From positions 1-39,272 of the forward strand of contig CALFZE010000004.1 in NCBI GenBank assembly GCA_937952285.1: a DNA stretch of 39,272 bases, in the 5' to 3' direction. A model generated the notes under the pieces. That model was not told where the DNA came from. It searched no databases and saw nothing but the letters and a program-made list of their open reading frames with translations. Numbering within the stretch: the first letter of the stretch is position 1; each line of letters starts with the position of its first letter. Both the position numbers and the translations under genes were made by a program. Below, piece after piece: positions 23,111 through 30,880 of the stretch. Origin of the DNA: UBA2428 sp002343545 (GTDB lineage: Bacteria > Bdellovibrionota > UBA2428).

Positions 23111-24303
23111 TCGGCGACTGGAAGTCCCACTACGCGCGTTTCCGCGCCGGCCACGAGGGCTGGCTCCACCTGTGCGCGCACAGCCATCACTACTGGCCCG
23201 ACGTCACGCGCGAAGCCCAGCTCGAAGCGTGGGACGACGCCGCCCGGCGGAGCGACCGCAAGTGGGACCGAGTGCTGGGCGAGCTACTGCCCGAGGTCCA
23301 ACGCGGGATCGCCTCGCGCCTCGGCGTGCCCCACTCCGAACGCATCACTTTCGCTTCGAATACCCACGAACTGCTCGTGCGCCTGCTCTCCTGTTTCGAA
23401 GGCCGGCCCGTGCGCGTGCTCAGCACGGACGGCGAGTTCCATAGTTTCCGTCGCCAGGCGGCGCGCCTTGCCGAGACGGGCGGGATCGAGCTCGTCACGG
23501 TTTCCCAGTTTCCGCGCGAGAGCTTCGCGACGCGCTTTCTGGCGGCGGCCGAATCCCGCGACTTCGACGTCGTCTTTACGAGCCACGTTTTCTTCGATTC
23601 GGGCGGCGCGCTGCCCGACGCCGATCGGCTGCTCGCCAAGCTCAAGTCGCGCGCGAAGATGCTCGTGCTCGACGTCTACCATTCCTTCCTGAGCCGCCCC
23701 TTCTCGCTCGCCACGTTGGCCGACGACGTTTTCGTGGTGGGAGGCGGTTACAAGTACCTCCAAGCGGGCGAAGGCGCCTGTTTCCTTTACGCGCCCCCCA
23801 AAGCGGATGCCCTGCGGCCCGCGAACACGGGATGGTACGCGCACTTCGCCTCGCTCGGCGCCAGGCCCGCGACCCGCACCGAGTACGGAGACGGCGCGTG
23901 GCGCTTCTGGGGTTCGACCTTCGATCCGACCGCACTCTACCGTCTGCGCCGAACGCTCGCCTTCCTCGATGAGCAGGGACTCACCGCGGAGCGCGTCCAC
24001 GCCCACTCGATCGCGCTGCAGGAAGCCAGCCTCGCGCGATTGCGGACCCTGCGCGCGACGCCGGATTGGCTCGCGCCCGTCGTCGACGCGATCCCCCGGA
24101 TCGTCGCGGCGCCGGAGCGGGGAAACTTCCTGGGCTTCCCGCTCGCGCCCGGCGAGGCGCGCAAGGTCCAGGCCGAGCTCGAAGCGCGTCGCATCCTCTG
24201 CGACTCGCGCGAGAACGAGCGCGGTTCTTTCTTGAGGTGGGGCTTCGGCCTTTACCACGACGCCACCGACGTCGCGGATCTCGAGCGACGGCTTAGCGTC
24301 TAG
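23107..24303 (+). CDS. kynU: Kynureninase-like PLP enzyme
   Basis: A 398-residue fold-type-I PLP enzyme. VVGGGYKYLQAGEG contains the probable Schiff-base Lys (K216) in the YKYL..G.G context typical of kynureninase; FASNTHELLVRLL and VVFTSHVFFDSGG are the phosphate and ring-binding segments, and LVLDVYHSF holds the cofactor-binding Asp. Kynureninase cleaves kynurenine to anthranilate and alanine. The N-terminus (HLCAHSHHYWPD) differs from classic kynureninase, where the equivalent is LDGNSLG-like, so a related substrate is possible. The operon partner strongly favours kynurenine. It overlaps the convergent helicase gene by 11 bp at its 3' end. Confidence 0.75.
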   Translation: MIGDWKSHYARFRAGHEGWLHLCAHSHHYWPDVTREAQLEAWDDAARRSDRKWDRVLGELLPEVQRGIASRLGVPHSERITFASNTHELLVRLLSCFEGRPVRVLSTDGEFHSFRRQAARLAETGGIELVTVSQFPRESFATRFLAAAESRDFDVVFTSHVFFDSGGALPDADRLLAKLKSRAKMLVLDVYHSFLSRPFSLATLADDVFVVGGGYKYLQAGEGACFLYAPPKADALRPANTGWYAHFASLGARPATRTEYGDGAWRFWGSTFDPTALYRLRRTLAFLDEQGLTAERVHAHSIALQEASLARLRTLRATPDWLAPVVDAIPRIVAAPERGNFLGFPLAPGEARKVQAELEARRILCDSRENERGSFLRWGFGLYHDATDVADLERRLSV

Positions 24304-25483
24304 GCTTGGGACGCGACTTGCCGCCGGCCTTCGCGTTCGCGCCGGCCCTCGGCGTGGGCCGCCTCGTGGCCGACGGCGGCGCCCCGCTTTCGAGCGCGTT
24401 CATGAGCGGACGGTCGCGCTCCGTCACGAAGTTGATGACCGTGCCTTCGCGACCCGCGCGCGCCGTGCGGCCGGCGCGGTGGAGGTAGTTCTCCATCTCC
24501 TGCGGCAGGTGGTAATTGATGACCCGCTCGACGTGCTCGACGTCGAGTCCGCGCGCGCCGAGGTCCGTGGCGACGAGCAGCTTGAGCGTGCCTTCACGGA
24601 AGGCCTTCAGGTTGGCGCGGCGCTCGTTCTTGTCCATCTCGCCGCGGTAGATCGCGCATTCGTGGCCCGCCGCCTTGAGCTCGGCCGCGAGCTTGTCGCA
24701 TTGCTCGCGCGTGTTCACGAAGAGCAGCGTACCGCCCTCGTTCTTTTCGGCCAGGATCTTCTCGAGCACGGGGAAGCGCTTGCCGTCCTTGATGCCGCGG
24801 TTACGCGTCTGCAAGGTCGCGACCGTCTTGCGGCTGCCCGCGCTCTCGATGATCTCGGCGCCCCCGAAGTACTTGAGCGCGAGGTGCCGCACCGGATCGG
24901 GGGCCGTCGCCGTGAAGAGCGCCATCTGCCGACGCGACGGACATTCCTCGACGACCTTCAGAAGGTCGGGCAGAAAACCCTGGTCGAGCATCTGATCGGC
25001 CTCGTCGAAGACGAGCGTGCGGATGTCGCTCAGGTTCACGAGCCCCCGCTCGACGAACTGAAGCAGCCGACCCGGCGTGGCGACGAGGATCTCGAAGGCG
25101 CCCGCCACGTTTTTCTTGGCGACGTCCATCGCCGCGCCGCCCAGCACGCTGCGCACGCGCAGCCGCGTGCCGTGCGTGAAAATCTTGAAGACGCGCGCGA
25201 CCTGCTCGCCCAACTCACGCGAGGGCACGAGCACGAGCGCGCGCGGATAGCCCTCGACCGTCACGGGATCGCCCGCGTCCTCGAGCGACTTGAGCCGGTG
25301 CAGGGTCGGCAGCGCGTACGCGAAGGTCTTGCCGCTGCCCGTCTCGGAAATGCCGACGACCGAACGGCCGTCCAGGAGGGCGGGAATGGTACGAGCCTGG
25401 ATCTCGGTCGGCGTCTGGAGTCCCTTCTCGGAAAGCGTGGTCTTGAGGGAACCCAGGAGGCCGGAACTCGCGAAGCTCTTCAT
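24293..25483 (-). CDS. DEAD-box RNA helicase
   Basis: A 396-residue helicase with a complete motif set: Q motif GLQTPTEIQ (21-29), motif I SETGSGKT (46-53, with Ser instead of Ala), PSRELGEQ (Ia), TPGRLLQF (Ib), DEAD (II), TAT (III, in place of SAT), VATDLGARGLDV (V) and HRAGRTARAGR (VI). A short basic tail, rich in Arg, Pro and Lys (about 365-396), is typical of RNA-annealing extensions in RhlE-like proteins. It unwinds RNA duplexes in ribosome assembly or mRNA decay. TATGGA precedes the ATG by 6 nt, a poor -10, so the promoter is uncertain. Confidence 0.92.
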   Translation of the reverse strand: MKSFASSGLLGSLKTTLSEKGLQTPTEIQARTIPALLDGRSVVGISETGSGKTFAYALPTLHRLKSLEDAGDPVTVEGYPRALVLVPSRELGEQVARVFKIFTHGTRLRVRSVLGGAAMDVAKKNVAGAFEILVATPGRLLQFVERGLVNLSDIRTLVFDEADQMLDQGFLPDLLKVVEECPSRRQMALFTATAPDPVRHLALKYFGGAEIIESAGSRKTVATLQTRNRGIKDGKRFPVLEKILAEKNEGGTLLFVNTREQCDKLAAELKAAGHECAIYRGEMDKNERRANLKAFREGTLKLLVATDLGARGLDVEHVERVINYHLPQEMENYLHRAGRTARAGREGTVINFVTERDRPLMNALESGAPPSATRRPTPRAGANAKAGGKSRPKPRR

Positions 25484-25532
25484 CCGGATTCCATACCCTT
25501 TGGCGGAGGTCGGGAACAGGGGAAAGTCGGCC

Positions 25533-26096
25533 CTAGACCAGCGCCGGGATCGGAATGACCACGCTCATCGCGATCGTCGTGGAACGCGAGGGGTTGCGGT
25601 AGGCGTGCGGCTGGTTGCCGGGGAACGCGAGCACGTCGCCCTCGCGCACGACGAAGCTATCCCCCGACACGACCACGCTGAGCTCCCCTTTCAGCACGGT
25701 CAGGTACTCCTTCGTACCGACGAGGTGGGGGTGGCCGCCCATGAGGGCGCCGGGCGCGAACTCCACGCGGTCCATCTCGATACCCTTCACCCGGTCCGGC
25801 AAGAGCTTGTAGACGCGGGCCTGGCCTTGGGCCCGGCTCTGCGCCGCGACCTTGTCGGCCGGGATGAGCACGCAGTCCGAGCGCGGTCGCGAGAGCAGCT
25901 CCTCGATGCCCACCCCGAGGGCTTCCGAGATCCGCGCCAGGTTCGTGAGCGAAGGGTTGCCCGCGCCCGATTCCACGTTCGTGAGCGTCGTGCGGGGGAT
26001 CCCGGCCTGTTTGGCGAGCTGGAGCTGACTGAGCCCCCGCTTCTCGCGGAGCTTTTGGATGTTGGCGGCTAGATAGGCCGCGAGCTTGGATCCCAT
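25533..26096 (-). CDS. XRE-cupin transcriptional regulator
   Basis: A 187-residue two-domain regulator. The N-terminal helix-turn-helix (about 9-66) reads KLREKRGLSQLQLAKQAG with the recognition part IPRTTLTNVESG. The cupin domain (about 100-187) has HPHLVGTKEYLTVLKGEL and FPGNQPHAYRNPS, the two cupin motifs; the His/Glu pattern could bind a metal and a small ligand. Family members (for example PuuR/SutR types) sense amines, sulfur compounds or sugars. A 24-bp inverted repeat lies directly over its -35 element, which suggests autoregulation and control of the divergent SDR/QueA-like operon. Start ATG at 26096, no Shine-Dalgarno site. Confidence 0.9.
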   Translation of the reverse strand: MGSKLAAYLAANIQKLREKRGLSQLQLAKQAGIPRTTLTNVESGAGNPSLTNLARISEALGVGIEELLSRPRSDCVLIPADKVAAQSRAQGQARVYKLLPDRVKGIEMDRVEFAPGALMGGHPHLVGTKEYLTVLKGELSVVVSGDSFVVREGDVLAFPGNQPHAYRNPSRSTTIAMSVVIPIPALV

Positions 26097-26142
26097 GGAT
26101 CCATTCAGGCTTAGGGATGGACCTTATGTCAATATAAAGTCC
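26097..26142 (-). promoter_or_regulatory. Promoter and inverted-repeat operator of the XRE-cupin gene
   Basis: On the minus strand a consensus TTGACA (26132-26127), 18-nt spacer and CTGAAT (26108-26103) lie 6 nt from the ATG. The arms GGACCTTAT (26119-26127) and ATAAAGTCC (26134-26142) form a dyad with one mismatch centred on the -35 box, so a bound repressor would block it. The dyad also lies 42 bp upstream of the divergent SDR start at 26184, so it may regulate both. Confidence 0.6.
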
Positions 26143-26183
26143 AATCGGTCGATTGACGGTCTCGACGCCGGCACGCTGGGACC

Positions 26184-26879
26184 ATGAAAAACTTCTACCA
26201 AGACCGAAACATCGTCATCACGGGCGCCACCTCGGGGCTTGGGCGCGCCCTCGCCCTTCGTCTGCACCACCTTGGGGCCCACGTCGCGGGCGTCGCCCGC
26301 GGGGCGGCCGGCCTGGCTTCGCTCCGCCACGAGGCTCCCCGCGCGCTCACGATCCAAGCCGACGTCTCGCGGGCCGAGGAGATCTACCCGCTGGCGGGCG
26401 AGATCCAAGCCAAACTCGGCGACGTCGACATCCTCTTTAACGTCGCGAGTGACCTGGGCCCCGTCCCGCTCCGCCTGCTCGCCGACACGGAATGCGAGGA
26501 CTTCGAACGCGCCCTGCGGACGAACGTGCTGGGGCCGCATCGCCTCACCCGCGCGCTGCTCGCGCCGATGCTGCTGCGGGGAAGCGGACTCGTCGTGAAC
26601 GTGTCGAGCGACGCCGCGGTGAACGCCTACCCCCGTTGGGGCGCCTACGGCGCTTCCAAAGCGGCGGTCGACCACCTGAGCCGCGTCCTCGACGAAGAGC
26701 TCAAAGAAGCGGGGGTGCGCTGCCTCTCGGTCGACCCCGGGGACATGCGCACGCCGATGCACTTCGCCGCGGTCCCCGACGCCGACCCCGCCCGCCTGCG
26801 CGATCCCGCGGAATCGGCGGAACGGCTCCTCGAACTCATCGCCCGCAACGACTTTTCCCAGGTCCGGAGGATATTATGA
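26184..26879 (+). CDS. Short-chain dehydrogenase/reductase
   Basis: A 231-residue Rossmann-fold enzyme with cofactor loop TGATSGLG (13-20), catalytic YGASK (Y155, K159) and the active-site Ser in VVNVSSDAAVN. The usual NNAG after strand 4 is NVASD, an unusual variant. VARGAAG after strand 2 has Arg at the position that often selects NADPH. PGDMRTPM follows. Substrate unknown. Its stop codon overlaps the ATG of the QueA-like gene (ATGA), so the two products are probably made together. It is divergent from the XRE-cupin regulator and probably controlled by it. No convincing own -10 box was found. Confidence 0.88.
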   Translation: MKNFYQDRNIVITGATSGLGRALALRLHHLGAHVAGVARGAAGLASLRHEAPRALTIQADVSRAEEIYPLAGEIQAKLGDVDILFNVASDLGPVPLRLLADTECEDFERALRTNVLGPHRLTRALLAPMLLRGSGLVVNVSSDAAVNAYPRWGAYGASKAAVDHLSRVLDEELKEAGVRCLSVDPGDMRTPMHFAAVPDADPARLRDPAESAERLLELIARNDFSQVRRIL

Positions 26880-27940
26880 AACCCGCCGTCAGATCCCGAC
26901 GTCGCTTCGGCGACACCAAACTACTCTTGCTCGGCGACGACGCCGTTCGGCACGCCCGCTTCGGTGAGCTCGCCGAGCGACTCGACCCCGGCGACCTCGT
27001 CGTGGTGAACCGCTCCGGCACCCTCCCCTCGAGCTTTCGGGGACACGTCGAGAAAAGTCGCGAGGAGATCGAGATCCGACTCGCGGCCTTCCAAGGCCCC
27101 CATCCCGGCGATCTCACCGAATGGCTCGCCGTGAGCTTCGGCGCCGGCGATTGGCGACGAAGGACCGAAGACCGGGGCCCCCCGCCAAGGCTCGAGGTCG
27201 GCGAGGTCCTCCATTTTGCCGGGGGGCTGAGCGCCCGGATTCTCGGGGTCCAAGACGAGCGCCTTCTGCGCGTTCGCTTCGAGGCGAGCGGCAAACCCGA
27301 GGCCTCGTCCGGCGTGGCAGCGCCCGGCGTGGGAGCGCTCTACCGCGCCGGGCGTCCGATCCAGTACTCCTACCTCGAGGAAGAAATCGCCGTTTGGGAT
27401 CAGCAAACCCTCTTCTCGGGCGCGCCGATCTCGGTCGAGGCGCCGAGCGCCGGCTTCGCCTTCGACTGGGAGCTCTGGCGGCGGCTGAGGGCGCGGGGCG
27501 TGAACTTCGCCACGGTCCTGCACGGCGCCGGCCTCTCAAGCACAGGCTCCGCGGCACTCGATCGACGCCTGCCGCTCGCGGAATGGTCCGAGGTTCCGGA
27601 CGTCACGATCCAAGCCATCGAAGCGGCCCGACGCGCGGGTCGACGGGTCGTCGCCCTCGGCACGACCGTGCTCCGCGCGCTCGAGTCGGCCTGGGTGCCA
27701 GGCGAAGGGCTAAGGCCGCGCGCCGGACTTACGACCCTTCGCATCTCCCCCGCGCATACGATCCGCTCGGTCACCCACCTCGTCACGGGCATGCATGACC
27801 TCGGCGAGAGCCACCGCGATATCGTGCACGCGATCGTGTCGCCGGAACTCGCCGCCGCGGCCGACGCGCAGGCCGAAGCGCGAGGCTACTTCTCGCACGA
27901 ATACGGCGACCTCGCGCTCGTGGGTCCGGTGAAGGGCTGA
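26876..27940 (+). CDS. QueA-like protein (SAM:tRNA ribosyltransferase-isomerase family)
   Basis: A 354-residue protein of the QueA superfamily but divergent from true QueA. RRFGDTKLLLL stands where QueA has RDxSRLLVL, LDPGDLVVVNRSGTLPSSFRG replaces LRPGDLLVLNDTRVIPARL, GRPIQYSYL replaces GxxPLPPYI, and the C-terminal THLVTGMHDLGESHRDIV and YFSHEYGDLALV are recognisable. It resembles the QueA-like subgroup also seen in actinobacteria, whose substrate is not established. No other queuosine genes lie nearby. It is coupled to an SDR gene by ATGA with GGAGG upstream, and both probably belong to the regulon of the neighbouring XRE-cupin protein. The residues after 145 or so include a Gly/Ala-rich insertion of low conservation. 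Confidence 0.75.
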   Translation: MKPAVRSRRRFGDTKLLLLGDDAVRHARFGELAERLDPGDLVVVNRSGTLPSSFRGHVEKSREEIEIRLAAFQGPHPGDLTEWLAVSFGAGDWRRRTEDRGPPPRLEVGEVLHFAGGLSARILGVQDERLLRVRFEASGKPEASSGVAAPGVGALYRAGRPIQYSYLEEEIAVWDQQTLFSGAPISVEAPSAGFAFDWELWRRLRARGVNFATVLHGAGLSSTGSAALDRRLPLAEWSEVPDVTIQAIEAARRAGRRVVALGTTVLRALESAWVPGEGLRPRAGLTTLRISPAHTIRSVTHLVTGMHDLGESHRDIVHAIVSPELAAAADAQAEARGYFSHEYGDLALVGPVKG

Positions 27941-28033
27941 CGCTACGCAAAGCCCCGCGCGCCGCGAACGGTGGACCTTCCCGCGAGTCCGGGTTAGACG
28001 TCTCATCAATTTCAACCCCCAAGGAGACACCTC

Positions 28034-28393
28034 ATGGCAAAATACGTCGACGGATTCGTCATCGCGATCCCGAAGAAGAAACTCAACCACTACCGCGACA
28101 TCTCGAAGAAGGCCGGCAAGGTCTGGATGGATCACGGCGCCCTTCAATACGTCGAGTGCGTGCTCGAGGACATGATCGACGTCGGCGTGCCGTTCAAGAA
28201 GCTGCTCAAGCTCAAGTCTTCCGAGACGGTCATCTTCTCATGGATCACGTACAAGTCCCGCGCCCAACGCGACCGCGTGAACGAAAAGGTCATGCAGGAC
28301 CCGCGTCTCGACGCGATGATGAAGAACGAAAAATCGCCCTACGACGTCAAGCGCCTCTCCGTGGCCGGCTTCGAAACGCTCGTCGACTACTAG
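28034..28393 (+). CDS. DUF1428 family protein (YbaA-like)
   Basis: A 119-residue protein starting AKYVDGFVIAIPKKKL, with GALQYVECV, FSWITYKSRAQRDRVN and DPRLDAMM, the standard DUF1428/YbaA signature. The family has a dimeric alpha/beta-barrel fold and no assigned function. An AAGGAG 7 nt upstream sets the start, and the length fits the family. The stop is followed closely by a long hairpin that probably ends transcription and separates the gene from elbB. No functional partner is evident, and codon use matches the neighbours. Confidence 0.9.
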   Translation: MAKYVDGFVIAIPKKKLNHYRDISKKAGKVWMDHGALQYVECVLEDMIDVGVPFKKLLKLKSSETVIFSWITYKSRAQRDRVNEKVMQDPRLDAMMKNEKSPYDVKRLSVAGFETLVDY

Positions 28394-28399
28394 CCGAAG

Positions 28400-28471
28400 G
28401 GCGCCAGGCGCTTTTTCGTGTCGCACTTGCGTCATTTGACGCGCAAGCGACACGAAAAAGCGTCTGACGCC
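28400..28471. terminator. Long two-layer hairpin, probable bidirectional terminator
   Basis: Arms 28400-28424 and 28447-28471 are 25-nt inverted repeats with two mismatches; the inner 15 bp (CGCTTTTTCGTGTCG and its complement) are perfect, and the loop region adds a further short stem. Each arm also contains its own small hairpin followed by TTTTT when read outward-in (GCGCCAGGCGCTTTTT on the plus strand, GCGTCAGACGCTTTTT on the minus strand), so it could end transcription in both directions. It lies 7 bp after the DUF1428 stop. Confidence 0.6.
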
Positions 28472-28479
28472 TTCCCGCT

Positions 28480-28508
28480 TTGACGAGGGGGGAGCCCGGG
28501 AGCATGCT
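28480..28508 (+). promoter_or_regulatory. Promoter of elbB, leaderless spacing
   Basis: TTGACG (28480-28485), exactly 17 nt, then CATGCT (28503-28508) and 7 nt (TGGCCGC) before the ATG at 28516. The -35 box is near consensus and also provides an in-frame TTG, rejected as a start. Confidence 0.6.
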
Positions 28509-28515
28509 TGGCCGC

Positions 28516-29193
28516 ATGAAAGCGGACAAAGCACGCGTCGGGGTCCTTCTTTGTGGATCGGGTTACAAAGACGGCAGCGAGATCCGCGAGGCCGTCGCGG
28601 TGCTTTGGGCGCTGAGCGCGTCCGGCGCCGAAGTCCGCTGCTTCGCCCCCGACGCTCCACAAACGGACGTCGTGAATTGTCTCACGGGCGACGCCACGCC
28701 GAACGAAAGTCGCAACATGCTCGTCGAGGCCGCCCGCATCGCCCGCGGCCAGATCGAACCCCTCTCTCGCTTCGACGCCGCCGATGTCGACGCCCTCATT
28801 CTCCCGGGCGGATTCGGCGCAGCCAAAAACCTCTGCGATTTCGCCTTCAAAGGATCGAACGGACAAGTCCGCCCGGACGTGCGCGCCGCGCTCGAAAGCA
28901 TCGCGAAGGCCCGTAAACCCATCGGCGCCGTCTGCATCGCGCCGGCGCTCCTGGCGCTTACCTTCAAAGGACAAGGACTCAAGCTCACCCTCGGCGCCGC
29001 CGGCGAAGCCGCGCAGGAACTCGAAAAACTTGGGCACCGACACGAAGTTTGCGAGCCGCAGGCCTGCGTCGTGGACGAAGTCCACCGTGTCGTCTCGAGT
29101 CCCGCCTACATGTACGACGACGCCCCCCTCCACCTCATTTTCGAGGGTATTCGCAAGCTCGTCGCGGAGACTCTGCGTCTCGCACGCCGTTAA
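28516..29193 (+). CDS. elbB: ElbB/ES1 family glyoxalase-like protein
   Basis: A 225-residue DJ-1/PfpI-superfamily protein. The N-terminal VGVLLCGSGYKDGSEI, the PGGFGAAKNLCDFAFKG segment and the nucleophile-elbow AVCIAPALLA with C140 define the ElbB/ES1 branch. ElbB of E. coli has weak glyoxalase activity and was linked to isoprenoid synthesis. The conserved Glu in the N-terminal part, needed to activate the Cys, is probably present (KDGSEIREAV). The ATG at 28516 has a promoter 7 nt upstream. A longer reading from TTG 28480 would place the promoter inside the gene. Confidence 0.9.
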   Translation: MKADKARVGVLLCGSGYKDGSEIREAVAVLWALSASGAEVRCFAPDAPQTDVVNCLTGDATPNESRNMLVEAARIARGQIEPLSRFDAADVDALILPGGFGAAKNLCDFAFKGSNGQVRPDVRAALESIAKARKPIGAVCIAPALLALTFKGQGLKLTLGAAGEAAQELEKLGHRHEVCEPQACVVDEVHRVVSSPAYMYDDAPLHLIFEGIRKLVAETLRLARR

Positions 29194-29248
29194 CTTCACG
29201 CGAAAATCCCGCGGTTCCTCGCGCCCCGTAAAGTTCTCGTGAAGCCTT

Positions 29249-29275
29249 TAAGCTTTAATCTCGCCCCACCGATAA
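29249..29275 (+). promoter_or_regulatory. Sigma-28 (FliA)-type promoter of the chemoreceptor gene
   Basis: TAAGCTTT (29249-29256), 11 nt, then ACCGATAA (29268-29275). The flagellar consensus is TAAAGTTT-N11-GCCGATAA, so 13 of 16 positions match at the exact spacing. Six nt (AGACGC) separate it from the ATG at 29282, without a Shine-Dalgarno site. Confidence 0.65.
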
Positions 29276-29281
29276 AGACGC

Positions 29282-30880
29282 ATGCTTGAATCCGTTTCGA
29301 CGAACTGGAAATCCGCCGCCACCCCGATCGCATCCACCGTCTTCGCGGCCCTTCCCCTCACTTTCGTCTTCCTCTTCTTCACGCTCCCGAAACAGGAGGC
29401 CCAGATCCACGCGGCCAAGCGCGAGCAAACGAAGATCAGCGTCGAGTCCGTCTTCAAAACGCTCGAATTCTTCCACGCGAAGGCGGGACGCAGGGAAATC
29501 GGCGAAGACGAAGCCAAGCGGCTCGCCGCCGAGCAAATCAAGCTTCTTCGCTACTCCGGAAACGAGTACTTCTGGATCAACGACCGCGAGCCCCGGATGG
29601 TCATGCACCCCTTCAAGCCCGAGCTCGACGGCCAGAGCCTCGCCGAAAACAGAGATCCGAACGGCAAGTTTCTTTTCCGCGAGATGGTCAAAGTCGCGAA
29701 CGAAAACGGCGAAGGCTACGTCGACTACCATTGGCCCAAGCAGGGCGGCGGCGATGCCGTTCCGAAGGTTTCTTACGTCAAGCTGTTCAAACCCTGGGGA
29801 TGGATCGTGGGCAGCGGCGTCTACGTGGACGACGTGCAGGCCCTCGTGAAGGAGTCGCGCAACGCGAACATTCTCGCCTTCGCCGCGGCCACGCTCGTCG
29901 CGCTCCTCATCTCGCTCGGCGCCGGTCTCAAGCAGCTCAAACAGGTCATCATCCCGATCACGAACGCCATCGCGCGCCTGCATCGCGAGTCTTCCCAGCT
30001 GAAAATCACGGCGAACGACATGACTTCGGCCGCGGACAAGCTCGCGGCCGAAGGCCAGAGCCAGTCCTCCGCGATGGAGCAGACTTCCGCCGCGATCGTC
30101 GAGATCAACTCGATGCTCGAGAAGACCCTCGATTCCGCGCGCGGATCGGCGGATTTGGCCGGACAGGTCGTCGCGCTCGCCGAGGAAGGCCGCGAGTCCG
30201 TGCGGAAAACTTCGGAGGCCTTCGCCAGCATCGGGAAGGGAACGGAATCGACGATCGGCGTGCTCGAGACGAGCATACGCGACATCGAGTCGCTCAAGAA
30301 AATCATGGAGAGCATCGAGTCCAAGACCCAGATCATCCACGAGATCGTTTTTCAGACGAAGCTGCTTTCCTTCAACGCATCCGTCGAGGCGGCCCGCGCC
30401 GGCGAGCACGGCAAAGGCTTCGCGGTCGTCGCCGAGGAAGTCGGCATCCTCGCCAAGCGCAGCGGCGACGCCGCGGTTGAGATCCAGGACATCATCTCGA
30501 CGAGCAAATCCCAAGTCACGCAGATCGCCGAAGCGAGTCGCCGTAACGTGACCGAGATCGTCGGCAGCTCGCGCGCGAGCCTTGAAGACGGCGCCGACCG
30601 CGTCCGCGAATGCTCCGAAGCCCTCGAACAGATGTCCAAGCGGTCGAGCCATAGCGCCGAAATGGCCCGGCAGATCCTGGCCGCCGCCGAGGAACAACGC
30701 CGAGGCATGGACGAAATCACGCGCGCCATGGACAGCCTAGAGCAGTCGAGCCGAACGAGCGCCGCGATCAGCTCGGAAGCCTCGTCGCAGGCCAAATCCG
30801 TCCTCGAAAAATCCGATTCCCTGGAGGGTCTCGTGATCACGCTCAATCGCGTCGTTTCGTCGGAAAAGAAGGCCGCATGA
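29282..30880 (+). CDS. Methyl-accepting chemotaxis protein with Cache sensor
   Basis: A 532-residue chemoreceptor. A transmembrane segment (about 15-35) precedes a periplasmic single-Cache domain of the Cache_2 type (EYFWINDREPRMVMHPFKPE, then GKFLFREMV and GSGVYVDDV). A second membrane segment (ILAFAAATLVALLISLGAGL, about 195-215) leads to the cytoplasmic signalling coiled coil; its hairpin tip reads IVFQTKLLSFNASVEAARAG and GKGFAVVAEEVGILAKRS. There is no C-terminal pentapeptide for CheR docking and no long HAMP domain. Cache_2 receptors often sense small organic acids. The gene is behind a sigma-28-like promoter and overlaps the porin gene by ATGA, so receptor and porin are coexpressed. 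Confidence 0.9.
   Translation: MLESVSTNWKSAATPIASTVFAALPLTFVFLFFTLPKQEAQIHAAKREQTKISVESVFKTLEFFHAKAGRREIGEDEAKRLAAEQIKLLRYSGNEYFWINDREPRMVMHPFKPELDGQSLAENRDPNGKFLFREMVKVANENGEGYVDYHWPKQGGGDAVPKVSYVKLFKPWGWIVGSGVYVDDVQALVKESRNANILAFAAATLVALLISLGAGLKQLKQVIIPITNAIARLHRESSQLKITANDMTSAADKLAAEGQSQSSAMEQTSAAIVEINSMLEKTLDSARGSADLAGQVVALAEEGRESVRKTSEAFASIGKGTESTIGVLETSIRDIESLKKIMESIESKTQIIHEIVFQTKLLSFNASVEAARAGEHGKGFAVVAEEVGILAKRSGDAAVEIQDIISTSKSQVTQIAEASRRNVTEIVGSSRASLEDGADRVRECSEALEQMSKRSSHSAEMARQILAAAEEQRRGMDEITRAMDSLEQSSRTSAAISSEASSQAKSVLEKSDSLEGLVITLNRVVSSEKKAA

Noticed and set aside
26095..26104. 10-bp palindrome ATGGATCCAT at the XRE-cupin start
   Set aside because: It is formed by the start codon itself and is too short to weigh against chance; the 24-bp dyad nearby is the better operator.
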